A stretch of 64,000 nt of DNA from Mesorhizobium_B sp963522145 (lineage in GTDB: Bacteria; Pseudomonadota; Alphaproteobacteria; Rhizobiales; Rhizobiaceae): positions 124,001 through 188,000 of the forward strand of contig CAUQXI010000001.1 of assembly GCA_963522145.1 (NCBI GenBank). The letters run 5' to 3'. Position numbers and translations under genes: made by a program. A model generated the notes under the pieces. That model saw only the letters and a list, made by a program, of their open reading frames with translations. It made no database searches and was not told the DNA's origin. This document shows positions 8,052 to 18,900 of the stretch, piece by piece. The first letter of the stretch is position 1, and every line of letters starts with the position of its first letter.

Positions 8052-9311
8052 ATGATCAAGCGCTTCATCATCGCCATTATCTTGCTTGTGCTCGTTTGCG
8101 GCGGCATTGTGGGCTTCAACATCTTCCGCGATCAGGCGATCCAGCAATATTTCGCCACCATGCCGGTGCCTGCGGTTGCTGTTTCAACGGTGAAGGTGGA
8201 GCCCGCCACATGGCGGCCGGGAATTGAAACGATCGGCACGGTCAGCGCTTCGCGCGGCGTCGACCTCACGGTGGAAACCACCGGCATCGTGAAGGAGGTG
8301 CGCTTCACCGCCAATCAGGAGATCGCTGCCGGCGCGGTGCTGGTGCAGCTCGACGACGCCGTGCAGCGCGCCGATCTCGCTGCGGCGAAGACCCAGGGCG
8401 GGCTCGATCAGCAGGCGCTCGACCGCGCCGTTGCGCTGCAGAAGCGCGGGGTGGGCACGGAGGCGACGCTCGATCAGGCCCGTGCCGCCGCGTCCAACTC
8501 GGCTTCCCAGATCGACAAGCTGCAGGCCGTTCTCGATCAGAAGCAGCTTCGCGCGCCCTTCAGCGGCACGGCCGGCATTCCGCGCGTCGAAGCGGGGCAA
8601 TATATCCAGCCCGGCACCGTGGTCGCGACGCTGCAGGACCTCAAGACGGTGCGGGCCGATTTTTCCGTGCCGGAACAGCAGCTCGGCCTGCTCAAGATCG
8701 GCGGTCCGGTGCGCTTCGGCCTGACCGCCGACAAGCTCGACTTCAATGGTGCGATCACCGGCATCGAACCCAAGGTTGACCCCGTGAGCCGGCTTGTTTC
8801 CGTTCGCGCGGAAGTGCGCGACGCGAATGGCAGGCTCAGCCCCGGACAGTTCGTGCAGGTGCGCGTGGACCTTCCTCAGGAAGACAATGTGATCGCCGTG
8901 CCTCAGACGGCACTGGTGTCGAGCCTTTACGGCGACTTCGTTTATGCCGTGCGACCACCCGATGCGCCCGCTGAAGGTGCTGCGCCGGCCCAGCCTGCGC
9001 CGCCTGCCGCTGATGCGGCAGGCGATGCGAAGGCCGCTCCGGCCGCTCCGGCCCCTCCCGCGCTCGTCGCGAAGCAGATCTTCGTCAAAGGCGGACGGCG
9101 CTCGGAAGGGCGGATCGAAATCACGAACGGCCTGAAGGCAGGCGACGAGGTGGTGACGGCGGGCCAGAACCGCTTGTCCAACAACGCGCCGGTGACGATC
9201 GACAATGCGGTGCAGCCGAACCAGCCGCCGCCGGCCGAGCCGGACGCGCCCGAGCCGGATGCCGCAAAAACATCCGATAACGCGCCCGGCGCGGAGGCAA
9301 ACGCGCAATGA
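8052..9311 (+). CDS. RND efflux periplasmic adaptor (membrane fusion protein)
   Basis: A 419-residue adaptor that links an inner-membrane RND pump to an outer-membrane channel. A membrane anchor lies at about residues 4-24 (KRFIIAIILLVLVCGGIVGF), followed by the barrel-sandwich lipoyl halves (GIVKEVRFTANQEIAAGAVLVQLDD and LRAPFSGTAGIP), a short helical hairpin between them, and a beta-barrel. A Pro/Ala-rich insert at about 300-330 and an acidic Pro-rich tail are unusual additions. ATG 8052 places the anchor at the N-terminus. The stop overlaps the pump start by 4 bp (ATGA). There is no adjacent outer-membrane channel gene. Confidence 0.93.
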   Translation: MIKRFIIAIILLVLVCGGIVGFNIFRDQAIQQYFATMPVPAVAVSTVKVEPATWRPGIETIGTVSASRGVDLTVETTGIVKEVRFTANQEIAAGAVLVQLDDAVQRADLAAAKTQGGLDQQALDRAVALQKRGVGTEATLDQARAAASNSASQIDKLQAVLDQKQLRAPFSGTAGIPRVEAGQYIQPGTVVATLQDLKTVRADFSVPEQQLGLLKIGGPVRFGLTADKLDFNGAITGIEPKVDPVSRLVSVRAEVRDANGRLSPGQFVQVRVDLPQEDNVIAVPQTALVSSLYGDFVYAVRPPDAPAEGAAPAQPAPPAADAAGDAKAAPAAPAPPALVAKQIFVKGGRRSEGRIEITNGLKAGDEVVTAGQNRLSNNAPVTIDNAVQPNQPPPAEPDAPEPDAAKTSDNAPGAEANAQ

Positions 9312-12300
9312 ATATCGCGGCCCTGTTCATCCGCCGTCCCGTTCTGACAACGGTTCTGGCGGCGCTTATCCTGCTGCTTGGCTTCCAGGGCCTCTTCAAC
9401 CTTTCGGTGCGCGAATATCCGAAGGTGGAGGAAACGGTGATCACCATCACCACCGTTTACCCCGGCGCAAGCGCAGACCTGATCCAGGGCTTCATCACCG
9501 CCCCGATCTCGGCGGCGGTCTCCACCACCGAGAACATCGATTACGTGTCCTCGCAGAGCCGCCCGTCGGCTTCGACGGTCACCGTGCAGATGAAGCTCGG
9601 CTCCAATCCCGACACCGCGCTCACCGAGGTCATGTCCAAGGTGCAGCAGGTGCGCGGGCAGTTGCCTTCCGAGGCGGAGGATCCCACGATCGTCAAGGGC
9701 ACGGGGCAGCAGTTCGCCATCATGTATCTGGCGATCCAGAATCCCGACATGTCGGCGGAACAGCTAACCGAATATATCGATCGTGTGATCCGACCGCGCT
9801 TGTCCACGGTGGAGGGCGTGGCCGAGGTGCAGGTGATCGGCGCGGCGGATTATTCCATGCGCGTCTGGGTCGATCCCGTGCTGCTCGCCGCGCGCGGCCT
9901 GACGGCGGCCGAGGTGCTTGCCGCCATCAACGCGTCGAACTTCCTGTCCGCGCCGGGCAAGACTCAGAACGAGTATGTCGCCTCGTCCATCAATATGCGC
10001 TCGACGCTGCAAACGCCGGAAGCATTCGCCGAACTGCCTTTGAAATCCGAAGGCGAAGCCATCGTGCGCCTGCGCGACGTGGCGCGCGTCGAGCTTGCCG
10101 CCGAGTCGACCGACACGGTGGTCAACTTCGACGGCAAGCCCGGCACCTTTATCGGTATCTTCCCGACTCCTTCCGCGAACCCGCTCGACACGGCTGACGC
10201 GGTGATCGCGGAAATGCCGGCGCTCCAAGCCAGCCTGCCGGAGAACATGACGGCGACGATGGTCTACAACGCCACCGAAACCATCTCGGCCTCGATCGAG
10301 GAAGTGTTCAAGACCATCGCCGAAGCGGTGGCCATCGTCGTGGTCGTGATCATCCTGTTCCTCGGCTCGTTCCGGTCGGTTCTGATGCCGGTGATCACGA
10401 TCCCCCTGTCCCTGATCGGGGTCTGCTTCTTCCTGTTCCTGCTCGGCTATTCCATCAACCTGCTTTCGCTGCTCGCCATGGTGCTCGCGATCGGCCTGGT
10501 GGTGGACGACGCGATCGTGGTGGTGGAGAACGTTCATCGGCACATGGAGGAAGGCCTTTCACCGATGCAGGCAGCCTTCACGGGCATGCGTGAGATCACC
10601 GGGCCTGTGGTAGCGATGACGATCACGCTTGCCGCCGTGTTCGCTCCTCTCGCCTTCACGGGCGGCCTGACGGGAAACCTGTTCCGGGAATTCGCTCTGA
10701 CGCTCGCGGGCGCGGTGGTGATCTCGGGCATGGTGGCCCTGACCATCACGCCATCCATGGCCGCGCGCATTTTGAAGGGCGGCCATCCCGGGCGCTTCCA
10801 GAGCTTCGTGGACCGCAGCTTCGAGCGGCTCGCCAACCGCTACGAGCGGCTTGTCGGCGGCTCCCTGAAATACCGTCCCGTCACGCTTCTCGTGGTGATC
10901 TCCCTGATAGCGGTCACCGGCTTCATGTTTACCAAGACGTCGGGCGAACTTGCGCCGGAAGAAGATTCGGGCGCGCTGTTCTCGCTCATCAACGCGCCGC
11001 GCTACGCGACCACCGAATATACCTCGCTTTATGCCTCCCAGATCCGTGAGTTGACCAAGGACCTGCCCGAGCTTCGCGCCAACTTCTCCATCGTGGGCAT
11101 GGGCGGGGAAACGACACAGGGCTTCTCCGTCTGGGCCTTCAAGGACTGGGCAGAGCGCGACCGCTCGCAGAAGGATATCCAGGCCGACATCCAGGGTCGC
11201 CTTGCCAATGTCGCGGGCGTGCAGGCATTTGTGTTCGCGCCGCCTTCGCTGCCGGGTGCGGGTGGCGGGCTGCCCATCTCGATGGTGATCCAGTCGACGG
11301 GCGATGCGAGCCAGGTCTATGAGTTGGCCGAAGAGATCAAGAACAAGGCGCAGGCCTCGGGCCGCTTCATCGTGGTGCAGAACTCGCTCGCCTTCGATGC
11401 GCCGCAGGTGACGGTGACCATCGACCGCGACCGGGCGGCCGCGCTTGGTCTGCCCATCCGCGACATCGGCACGACGCTGAGCCTGCTTGTGGGCGGCGGA
11501 TCGGTCGCGCAGTTCGACCGTGACTCGAACTCCTACGACATCATCACCCAAGTGCCGCAGAAGTACCGCGAAAACCCCGAGGAGCTCGGCAAGTTCTTCG
11601 TGCGCTCGGTGAACGGCGAGATGGTGCCGCTTTCCGCCGTGGTGACGATCAACACCAACGCGTCGCCTGCCGCGATCGAGCAGTTCAACCAGCTCAACTC
11701 CGCGACGATCTCGGCCCTGCCTCTGCCCGGCGTGACCACCGGCGACGGACTGAAAGTCATCCAGGATATCGCCCGACCGCTCCTGCCGACCGGCTTCTTC
11801 GTGGATTATTCCGGCCAGTCGCGGCTTGAACAGGAACAGGGCAACACGATCCTGATCGCCTTCGGGCTGGCGGTGGTGGTGATCTATCTCGTGCTCGCCG
11901 CGCAGTTCGAGAGCTTCCGCGATCCTTTCATCATCATGATGACGGTGCCGCTTTCGATCTTCGGGGCCATCGCTCCGCTCAATCTCGGGCTCGGCACGCT
12001 GAACATCTACACCCAGGTCGGGCTGATCACGCTGATCGGGCTGATCACCAAGCACGGCATCCTTCTGGTGGAATTCGCGAACCAGCAGCGCCACGAGCGC
12101 GGGCTGTCCCGCAGCGAGGCGATCATCGCCTCGGCCAAGGTTCGCCTGCGGCCCATCCTGATGACCACGGCCGCGATGGCGCTCGGCGTCGTGCCGCTGA
12201 TCATTGCGGCGGGCGCAGGGGCTGCCGCGCGCTATTCGATGGGCCTCGTGATCTTCTCGGGCATCCTGGTCGGCACGATGTTCACGCTGTTTGTCGTGCC

Positions 12301-12412
12301 GATGTTCTATTCCTTTATCTCGCCCCGCGAGCTTGCACCGGAAGCGGAAAAGCCCATGGCGGAAGGCGAGGGGCACGCAGGCCCGCATAGGATGCTGAGC
12401 CCGGCCGAATAG
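9308..12412 (+). CDS. RND efflux pump, inner-membrane subunit (HAE-1/AcrB-like)
   Basis: A proton-driven drug/solute exporter of 1034 residues, the normal size for AcrB-type pumps. It shows the duplicated plan: a first membrane helix (VLTTVLAALILLLGFQGLF), a porter loop, a six-helix block, a second loop and a second six-helix block. The proton-relay pair Asp400-Asp401 is present in helix 4 (GLVVDDAIVVVENV). The substrate cannot be named. It is coupled to the adaptor by the ATGA overlap. No TetR, MarR or TolC-like gene is nearby, so control and the outer channel must be encoded elsewhere. Confidence 0.95.
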   Translation: MNIAALFIRRPVLTTVLAALILLLGFQGLFNLSVREYPKVEETVITITTVYPGASADLIQGFITAPISAAVSTTENIDYVSSQSRPSASTVTVQMKLGSNPDTALTEVMSKVQQVRGQLPSEAEDPTIVKGTGQQFAIMYLAIQNPDMSAEQLTEYIDRVIRPRLSTVEGVAEVQVIGAADYSMRVWVDPVLLAARGLTAAEVLAAINASNFLSAPGKTQNEYVASSINMRSTLQTPEAFAELPLKSEGEAIVRLRDVARVELAAESTDTVVNFDGKPGTFIGIFPTPSANPLDTADAVIAEMPALQASLPENMTATMVYNATETISASIEEVFKTIAEAVAIVVVVIILFLGSFRSVLMPVITIPLSLIGVCFFLFLLGYSINLLSLLAMVLAIGLVVDDAIVVVENVHRHMEEGLSPMQAAFTGMREITGPVVAMTITLAAVFAPLAFTGGLTGNLFREFALTLAGAVVISGMVALTITPSMAARILKGGHPGRFQSFVDRSFERLANRYERLVGGSLKYRPVTLLVVISLIAVTGFMFTKTSGELAPEEDSGALFSLINAPRYATTEYTSLYASQIRELTKDLPELRANFSIVGMGGETTQGFSVWAFKDWAERDRSQKDIQADIQGRLANVAGVQAFVFAPPSLPGAGGGLPISMVIQSTGDASQVYELAEEIKNKAQASGRFIVVQNSLAFDAPQVTVTIDRDRAAALGLPIRDIGTTLSLLVGGGSVAQFDRDSNSYDIITQVPQKYRENPEELGKFFVRSVNGEMVPLSAVVTINTNASPAAIEQFNQLNSATISALPLPGVTTGDGLKVIQDIARPLLPTGFFVDYSGQSRLEQEQGNTILIAFGLAVVVIYLVLAAQFESFRDPFIIMMTVPLSIFGAIAPLNLGLGTLNIYTQVGLITLIGLITKHGILLVEFANQQRHERGLSRSEAIIASAKVRLRPILMTTAAMALGVVPLIIAAGAGAAARYSMGLVIFSGILVGTMFTLFVVPMFYSFISPRELAPEAEKPMAEGEGHAGPHRMLSPAE

Positions 12413-12420
12413 CCGGGCTC
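12397..12420. terminator. Hairpin between RND pump and gst
   Basis: GAGCCCGGC (12397-12405) and GCCGGGCTC (12412-12420) form a perfect 9-bp stem with a 6-nt loop. The TAG stop of the pump gene straddles the loop and stem. It serves as the boundary of two convergent genes but lacks a clear T-tract. Confidence 0.5.
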
Positions 12421-12439
12421 AAATTCGGCGCCGGCGCTT

Positions 12440-13024
12440 TCAGGCGAGGCCTTCGGCGGCAAGCGCTTCGCGGACGGCAGGGCGCTTTTCCATGGCCGCG
12501 CGGAACTCCTGAAGCCTTTGCGGCACCGGCAGCTTGCAGCTCTCGGCCCAGCGCAGCATCACGTAGAGATAGGCGTCCGCCGCGCTCGCCTGCTCGCCGA
12601 ACAGGAACGGTTTGTTCAGCGTGTCGGCGAGGTAGTTCAAGCGCTTGTCGATCTTGTTGCTCGCGAGTTCCTTGCCCTTGTCGCTTGTCGGAAACATCAC
12701 GGCGCCGAACTGCTTGTGAATCTCGCCATTGATGAAGGACAGCATTTCGAGGAGCCGGATGCGCCCCAGCGCGCCCTGCGGCGCAAGCTCGGGCTTCTTT
12801 TCGGCCGTCCAGGCGAGGATCGCGACGTTCTCCGTCAGCAGCTCGCCACCGTCCAGCACAAGTGCCGGCACATAGCCCTTCGGGTTCACTGCATCGAAGT
12901 TTTCGCCTTCTTCGGTGGAGCGCGCCCGGAGGTCGGTCTTGACCAGGTCGGGCGTGATGCCTGCCTCCCTGAGCGCGATGTGATCGGCGAGGCTGCAGGC
13001 GCCGGGGGCGTAATAAAGCTTCAT
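12440..13024 (-). CDS. gst: Glutathione S-transferase, beta class
   Basis: A 194-residue cytosolic glutathione transferase. The thioredoxin-like N-terminal domain begins MKLYYAPGACSLADHIALRE; Cys10 in the PGACSLA motif is the residue that forms the mixed disulfide with glutathione in bacterial beta-class enzymes. The glutathione-contacting NPKGYVPAL and GGELLTENVAI segments follow, and the all-helical C-terminal domain is complete. It is a single gene, convergent with the RND pump and divergent from typA. The substrate is unknown; a detoxification or peroxide role is inferred from the family. Confidence 0.9.
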   Translation of the reverse strand: MKLYYAPGACSLADHIALREAGITPDLVKTDLRARSTEEGENFDAVNPKGYVPALVLDGGELLTENVAILAWTAEKKPELAPQGALGRIRLLEMLSFINGEIHKQFGAVMFPTSDKGKELASNKIDKRLNYLADTLNKPFLFGEQASAADAYLYVMLRWAESCKLPVPQRLQEFRAAMEKRPAVREALAAEGLA

Positions 13025-13200
13025 GGATGTTGCTCCGTTGGAGTTTGCCTGAGGGCGAGAAACGCGGCGCGCCCTGCGGATGGTGCGCGGTCAGCACTGC
13101 TAGGACCCCCGCGGCACAGGCGCAACGGACTTTCCACCGAACGCTCTGTTTCCCGGCGGTCACACGCACCGTGACGGTAAGGATGTTTTAACCCCCGCCC

Positions 13201-13216
13201 TTTCGCAACTGCGAAA
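13201..13216. repeat. Palindrome upstream of typA
   Basis: TTTCGCA and TGCGAAA, separated by AC, make a perfect 7-bp inverted repeat about 92 bp before the typA start. It could be an operator or part of a transcript start region. No matching regulator can be named. Confidence 0.35.
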
Positions 13217-13307
13217 AACCCTGTAAGAGCCCGCTCCATTCCGCGGCGTGAGACCTTGCAGCCCCTCGGGACGCCCCGCCGCCAACCCTTCCGAGACCTG
13301 AAACAAC

Positions 13308-15134
<1,827 letters not shown>

Positions 15135-15144
15135 ATATTCTTCC

Positions 15145-15174
15145 GAAAGGGGCACCGGTTTCGGTGCCCCTTTC
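15145..15174 (+). terminator. Terminator after typA
   Basis: A perfect 13-bp stem (15145-15157 with 15162-15174) closes over a GTTT loop. It begins 10 bp after the typA stop, and the descending arm ends in CCCCTTTC. It is the strongest hairpin in this part of the window. Confidence 0.75.
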
Positions 15175-15233
15175 GCATCGGTAATCCCGGTCTAAGGCTT
15201 GTTCACCCTTATCGCGCGTTGAGCGGGCGGCCG

Positions 15234-15845
15234 ATGACCCTTGCTTCTCTTCTTCTCTTCACCGGCGCCCTGTTCGTCGCGGCCGGGTCGCCCGGACCAA
15301 GCATCGCCGCATTGGTGGCGCGAGTGCTCGCGCGGGGCTTGAGCGACGTTCTGCCTTTTCTTTTCGCGATGTGGGTCGGCGAGGCCATCTGGCTGTCTCT
15401 CGCGGTATGGGGCCTGGCCTATGTGGCGCAGAGCTTTGCGTTTCTTTTTGTTCTCCTGAAATGGGTCGGCGTCTTCTACCTGCTGTTCCTGGCCTGGAAG
15501 ATGTGGAACGCGCCCTCTGGCGGGCAGGAAGGCGATCTGCCCAAAAGCCGCTCCGCGCTGAGCCTCTTCACCGCTGGGCTCGCAGTGACACTCGGCAATC
15601 CGAAGATCGCGCTTTTCTACATGGCGCTGCTGCCGACCCTGATCGATCTCGCCGCGGTGACGCCGCTCGGCTGGCTGGAACTCGTGGCGGCCATGCTGCT
15701 GGTGCTGGCGGCGGTCGATCTCGGCTGGGCCGTGGCTGCGGCGCGGGCACGGTGCTTTCTCCGAACCCCTTCCGCGATGCGCCTTGCCAATCGCACGGGC
15801 GGCGTCGCCATGGCCGGAGCTGCGGTCACGATCGCATCGCGCTGA
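15234..15845 (+). CDS. LysE/RhtB family amino-acid exporter
   Basis: A 203-residue inner-membrane protein with about six membrane helices. The N-terminal family signature is clear in FTGALFVAAGSPGPSIAALVARVL, with the conserved SPGP, and LAVTLGNPKIALFYMALLP carries the second conserved Gly-Asn-Pro-Lys motif. These proteins export amino acids or homoserine lactone-like molecules; the substrate here is unknown. ATG 15234 was preferred over TTG 15219. It stands 110 bp before the NAD-GDH gene on the same strand, which makes a link to amino-acid homeostasis possible. Confidence 0.88.
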   Translation: MTLASLLLFTGALFVAAGSPGPSIAALVARVLARGLSDVLPFLFAMWVGEAIWLSLAVWGLAYVAQSFAFLFVLLKWVGVFYLLFLAWKMWNAPSGGQEGDLPKSRSALSLFTAGLAVTLGNPKIALFYMALLPTLIDLAAVTPLGWLELVAAMLLVLAAVDLGWAVAAARARCFLRTPSAMRLANRTGGVAMAGAAVTIASR

Positions 15846-15956
15846 AGCCTCAGCCGTCATCCTTCCGTCGTTGTTTTCATTCCAGGCTGCCCGAAAGACG
15901 GTCGCTAACGTTGCGCCGTCTGATACTGTGCCGGAAAAATCATGCAGGAGACGAGG

Positions 15957-18900
15957 ATGGCGGCAGATCGGGCGGCAGGCACGAGAACGGCGCGGAACGA
16001 GAACCAAGCATCGTTCACCGACATCCTCCTCGGACAGGGCGCTGCGGAGGATCTTGCCGCCTATAATGCCGCTACGCTCAAGCAGGCGGCGCGTCTAGCG
16101 GAGGCGGCGCTGTCCCGCCATGTGCCCGGCGAAAGCGTGATCGCGCTTGATCCGCTTTCCGGTCCTTCCGGCCCAATGACGGCCGTGACGGTCGTCAACG
16201 ACAACATGCCGTTTCTGTTCGACTCAGTGCTCGGAGAGGTGACCGAGACGGGCGGAGAACCGCGGCTCGTTCTTCATCCGGTGCTGCAGCTTCGCCACCT
16301 GGGCGAGGCCGGCGTGGAAATCCTCGGCGCAGGCCATGACGCCACGGCCAACAAGAAGAAGCGGGATGTTGGAGCGGCAGAGCGCGTCAGCCTGATCCAT
16401 ATCCATCTGCCGGCACTCGATGCGGCTCAGGCCGAGGCGCTGCGGAACGGCCTCGATCGCGTGCTCGACCAGGTGCGCGCGGCGGTTGTCGGCTGGAAGC
16501 CCATGCTGGCGCGTCTCGACCAGGCGATCACCGCCTATCGCTATGGCGAGGTGCCGCTGGAAGAAGAGTCCGTCAAGGAAGCCATCGCCTTTCTGGAATG
16601 GCTGCGCGACGACAACTTCACCTTTCTCGGCATGCGGGAGTTCCGCTTCGAAGGTGACGGCGAAACGGGAACGTTGACCCGCACCGATGCGCCCGGCCTC
16701 GGCATCCTTCGCGATCCTTCCGTGCTCGTGCTTCGACGCGACGCGGACGGCGCGGCCAGCACGCCGGAGCTGCGCGCCTTTCTTCACGATCCTGAGCCGC
16801 TGATCGTCACCAAGGCGAACACCAAGTCGCTTGTTCACCGCCGGACTTATCTCGACTATGTCGGCGTCAAAATCTTCGACGAAGCCGGCAGGCTTGCGGG
16901 CGAATTGCGGATCGTCGGCCTTTTCACCTCCACGGCCTATACGCGCTCGGTGTTCAAGATCCCGTTTCTCCGCTTCAAGGCGGAGGCGGTGATCGCGCAT
17001 TCCGGCTTCGACCGCGCCGACCATTCAGGCAAGGCGCTCGTCAATGTGCTGGAATCCTATCCGCGCGACGAGCTGTTCCAGGTGTCGCTTCCGGTGCTCC
17101 AGGATCACGCGGAAACGATCATCAAGCTCGGCGAGCGGCCACGCCTGCGCGTGCTCCTGCGCTACGACCAGTTCGACCGCTTCGTGTCCGTGATCGTCTT
17201 CGTGCCGCGCGACCGCTACGATTCGGTTATCCGCGAAAAGATCGGCCATTACCTCAAGACCGTCTTCGACGGCCGGGTGTCGGCCTACTACCCGGCCTTT
17301 CCAGATGGCGGGCTGGCGCGTGTGCATTTCATTATCGGCCGCTCCGGCGGGCAGACGCAGGTGATCGAACCCGCGACGCTGGAAGCGGGCATCCGCGATC
17401 TCGTGCGGACATGGGACGATGCGCTGCGGGATGCAGTCGGCGTTTCCGGCGCCGAACCGGCGCATGCCAGTCTGGCCAATCGCTTCCCGCCCGCTTATCG
17501 CGACAGCTTCACGGCCGGTGAGGCACTGGCGGACGCCGCCGTGCTGTCCAGGCTCACGTCCGACCAGCCGATCGCCATCGACTTCCGCCGTGGCGAGGGA
17601 GAAGCGGACGCCGGCGCTTCCCTGAAGATTTTTCATCTTGGCGAGCCTGTGGCCCTGTCGCGGCGCGTGCCGATGCTGGAGAATCTCGGCTTCCGCGTGA
17701 TCTCGGAGCGCACCTTCGAGGTGGCGGCCGGCGACGGCACGCCCGTCTTCATCCATGACACCGAGCTCGAAAGCGCGTTTGGAACCGCGATCGATCTTTC
17801 GGACGGCGGGGAACTGATCGAGGAAGCGTTCGGCTCGGTGTGGCACGGCCGGAGCGACAATGATCCCTTCAACGCGCTGGTGCAGACGGCGCGCCTGCCG
17901 GTCGCAGCCATTCAGGTTCTCCGCGCTTACGGGCGCTACCTTCAGCAGGCCGGCATTCCCCAGAGCCAGGACGGGGTGGCCGGCGCGCTCAACCGCTATC
18001 CGGTTGTCGCGGAAGGGCTGTGGGCGCTGTTTCAGGCACGGCTCGATCCCGCGCGAAATCAGAACCGCGAAAGGGAAGCGCGCGCGATCGCCGAAGCGAT
18101 CGGCAGCGCGCTGGATGCCGTGCCGAGCCTCGATGACGACACGATCCTGCGCCGCATCCTGGCGCTCGTGGAAGCGACGCTGCGGACCAACTTCTTTGCG
18201 CCGCCCGTTCGCGGCACCTGCTTCGCCGTCAAGCTCGACAGCCGCGCACTTTCATTCCTGCCCGAGCCGAAGCCGTGGCGCGAGATCTTCGTTCACGGGG
18301 CAGAGGTGGAGGGCGTCCACCTGCGCTTCGGACCGGTCGCGCGCGGCGGATTGCGCTGGTCGGACCGGCCGCAGGACTATCGGACGGAAGTGCTCGGCCT
18401 CGTGAAGGCGCAGCAGGTGAAGAACGCGGTGATCGTGCCGGTCGGCGCGAAAGGCGGCTTCTTCCCCAAGCGCCTGCCCGCGGGCGGCGACCGCAATGCC
18501 GTCTTCCAGGAAGGCAAGGCGGCTTATGTCCGCTTCGTGTCGAGCCTGCTTTCGCTGACGGACAATATCGAAGGCGACCACGTGTCGCCGCCGGCCGACA
18601 CGGTCCGGCACGACGGCGACGATCCGTATTTCGTGGTGGCCGCCGACAAGGGCACCGCGACCTTCTCCGACACCGCCAATGCGATCGCCCAGGCGCATGG
18701 ATTCTGGCTGGACGACGCCTTCGCGTCGGGCGGTTCGGTGGGCTACGACCACAAGAAGATGGGCATCACGGCGCGTGGTGCATGGGAAGCCGTGAAACGT
18801 CACTTCCGCGAGGCGGATCGCGACATTCAGACCGAGCCCTTCACCGTCGCAGGCATCGGCGACATGAGCGGCGACGTGTTCGGCAACGGCATGCTGCTGT

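Noticed and set aside
10559..12388. Minus-strand open frame of 609 codons
   Set aside because: Antisense shadow of the RND pump gene caused by high third-position GC; its translation is His/Arg/Asp-rich with no domain.
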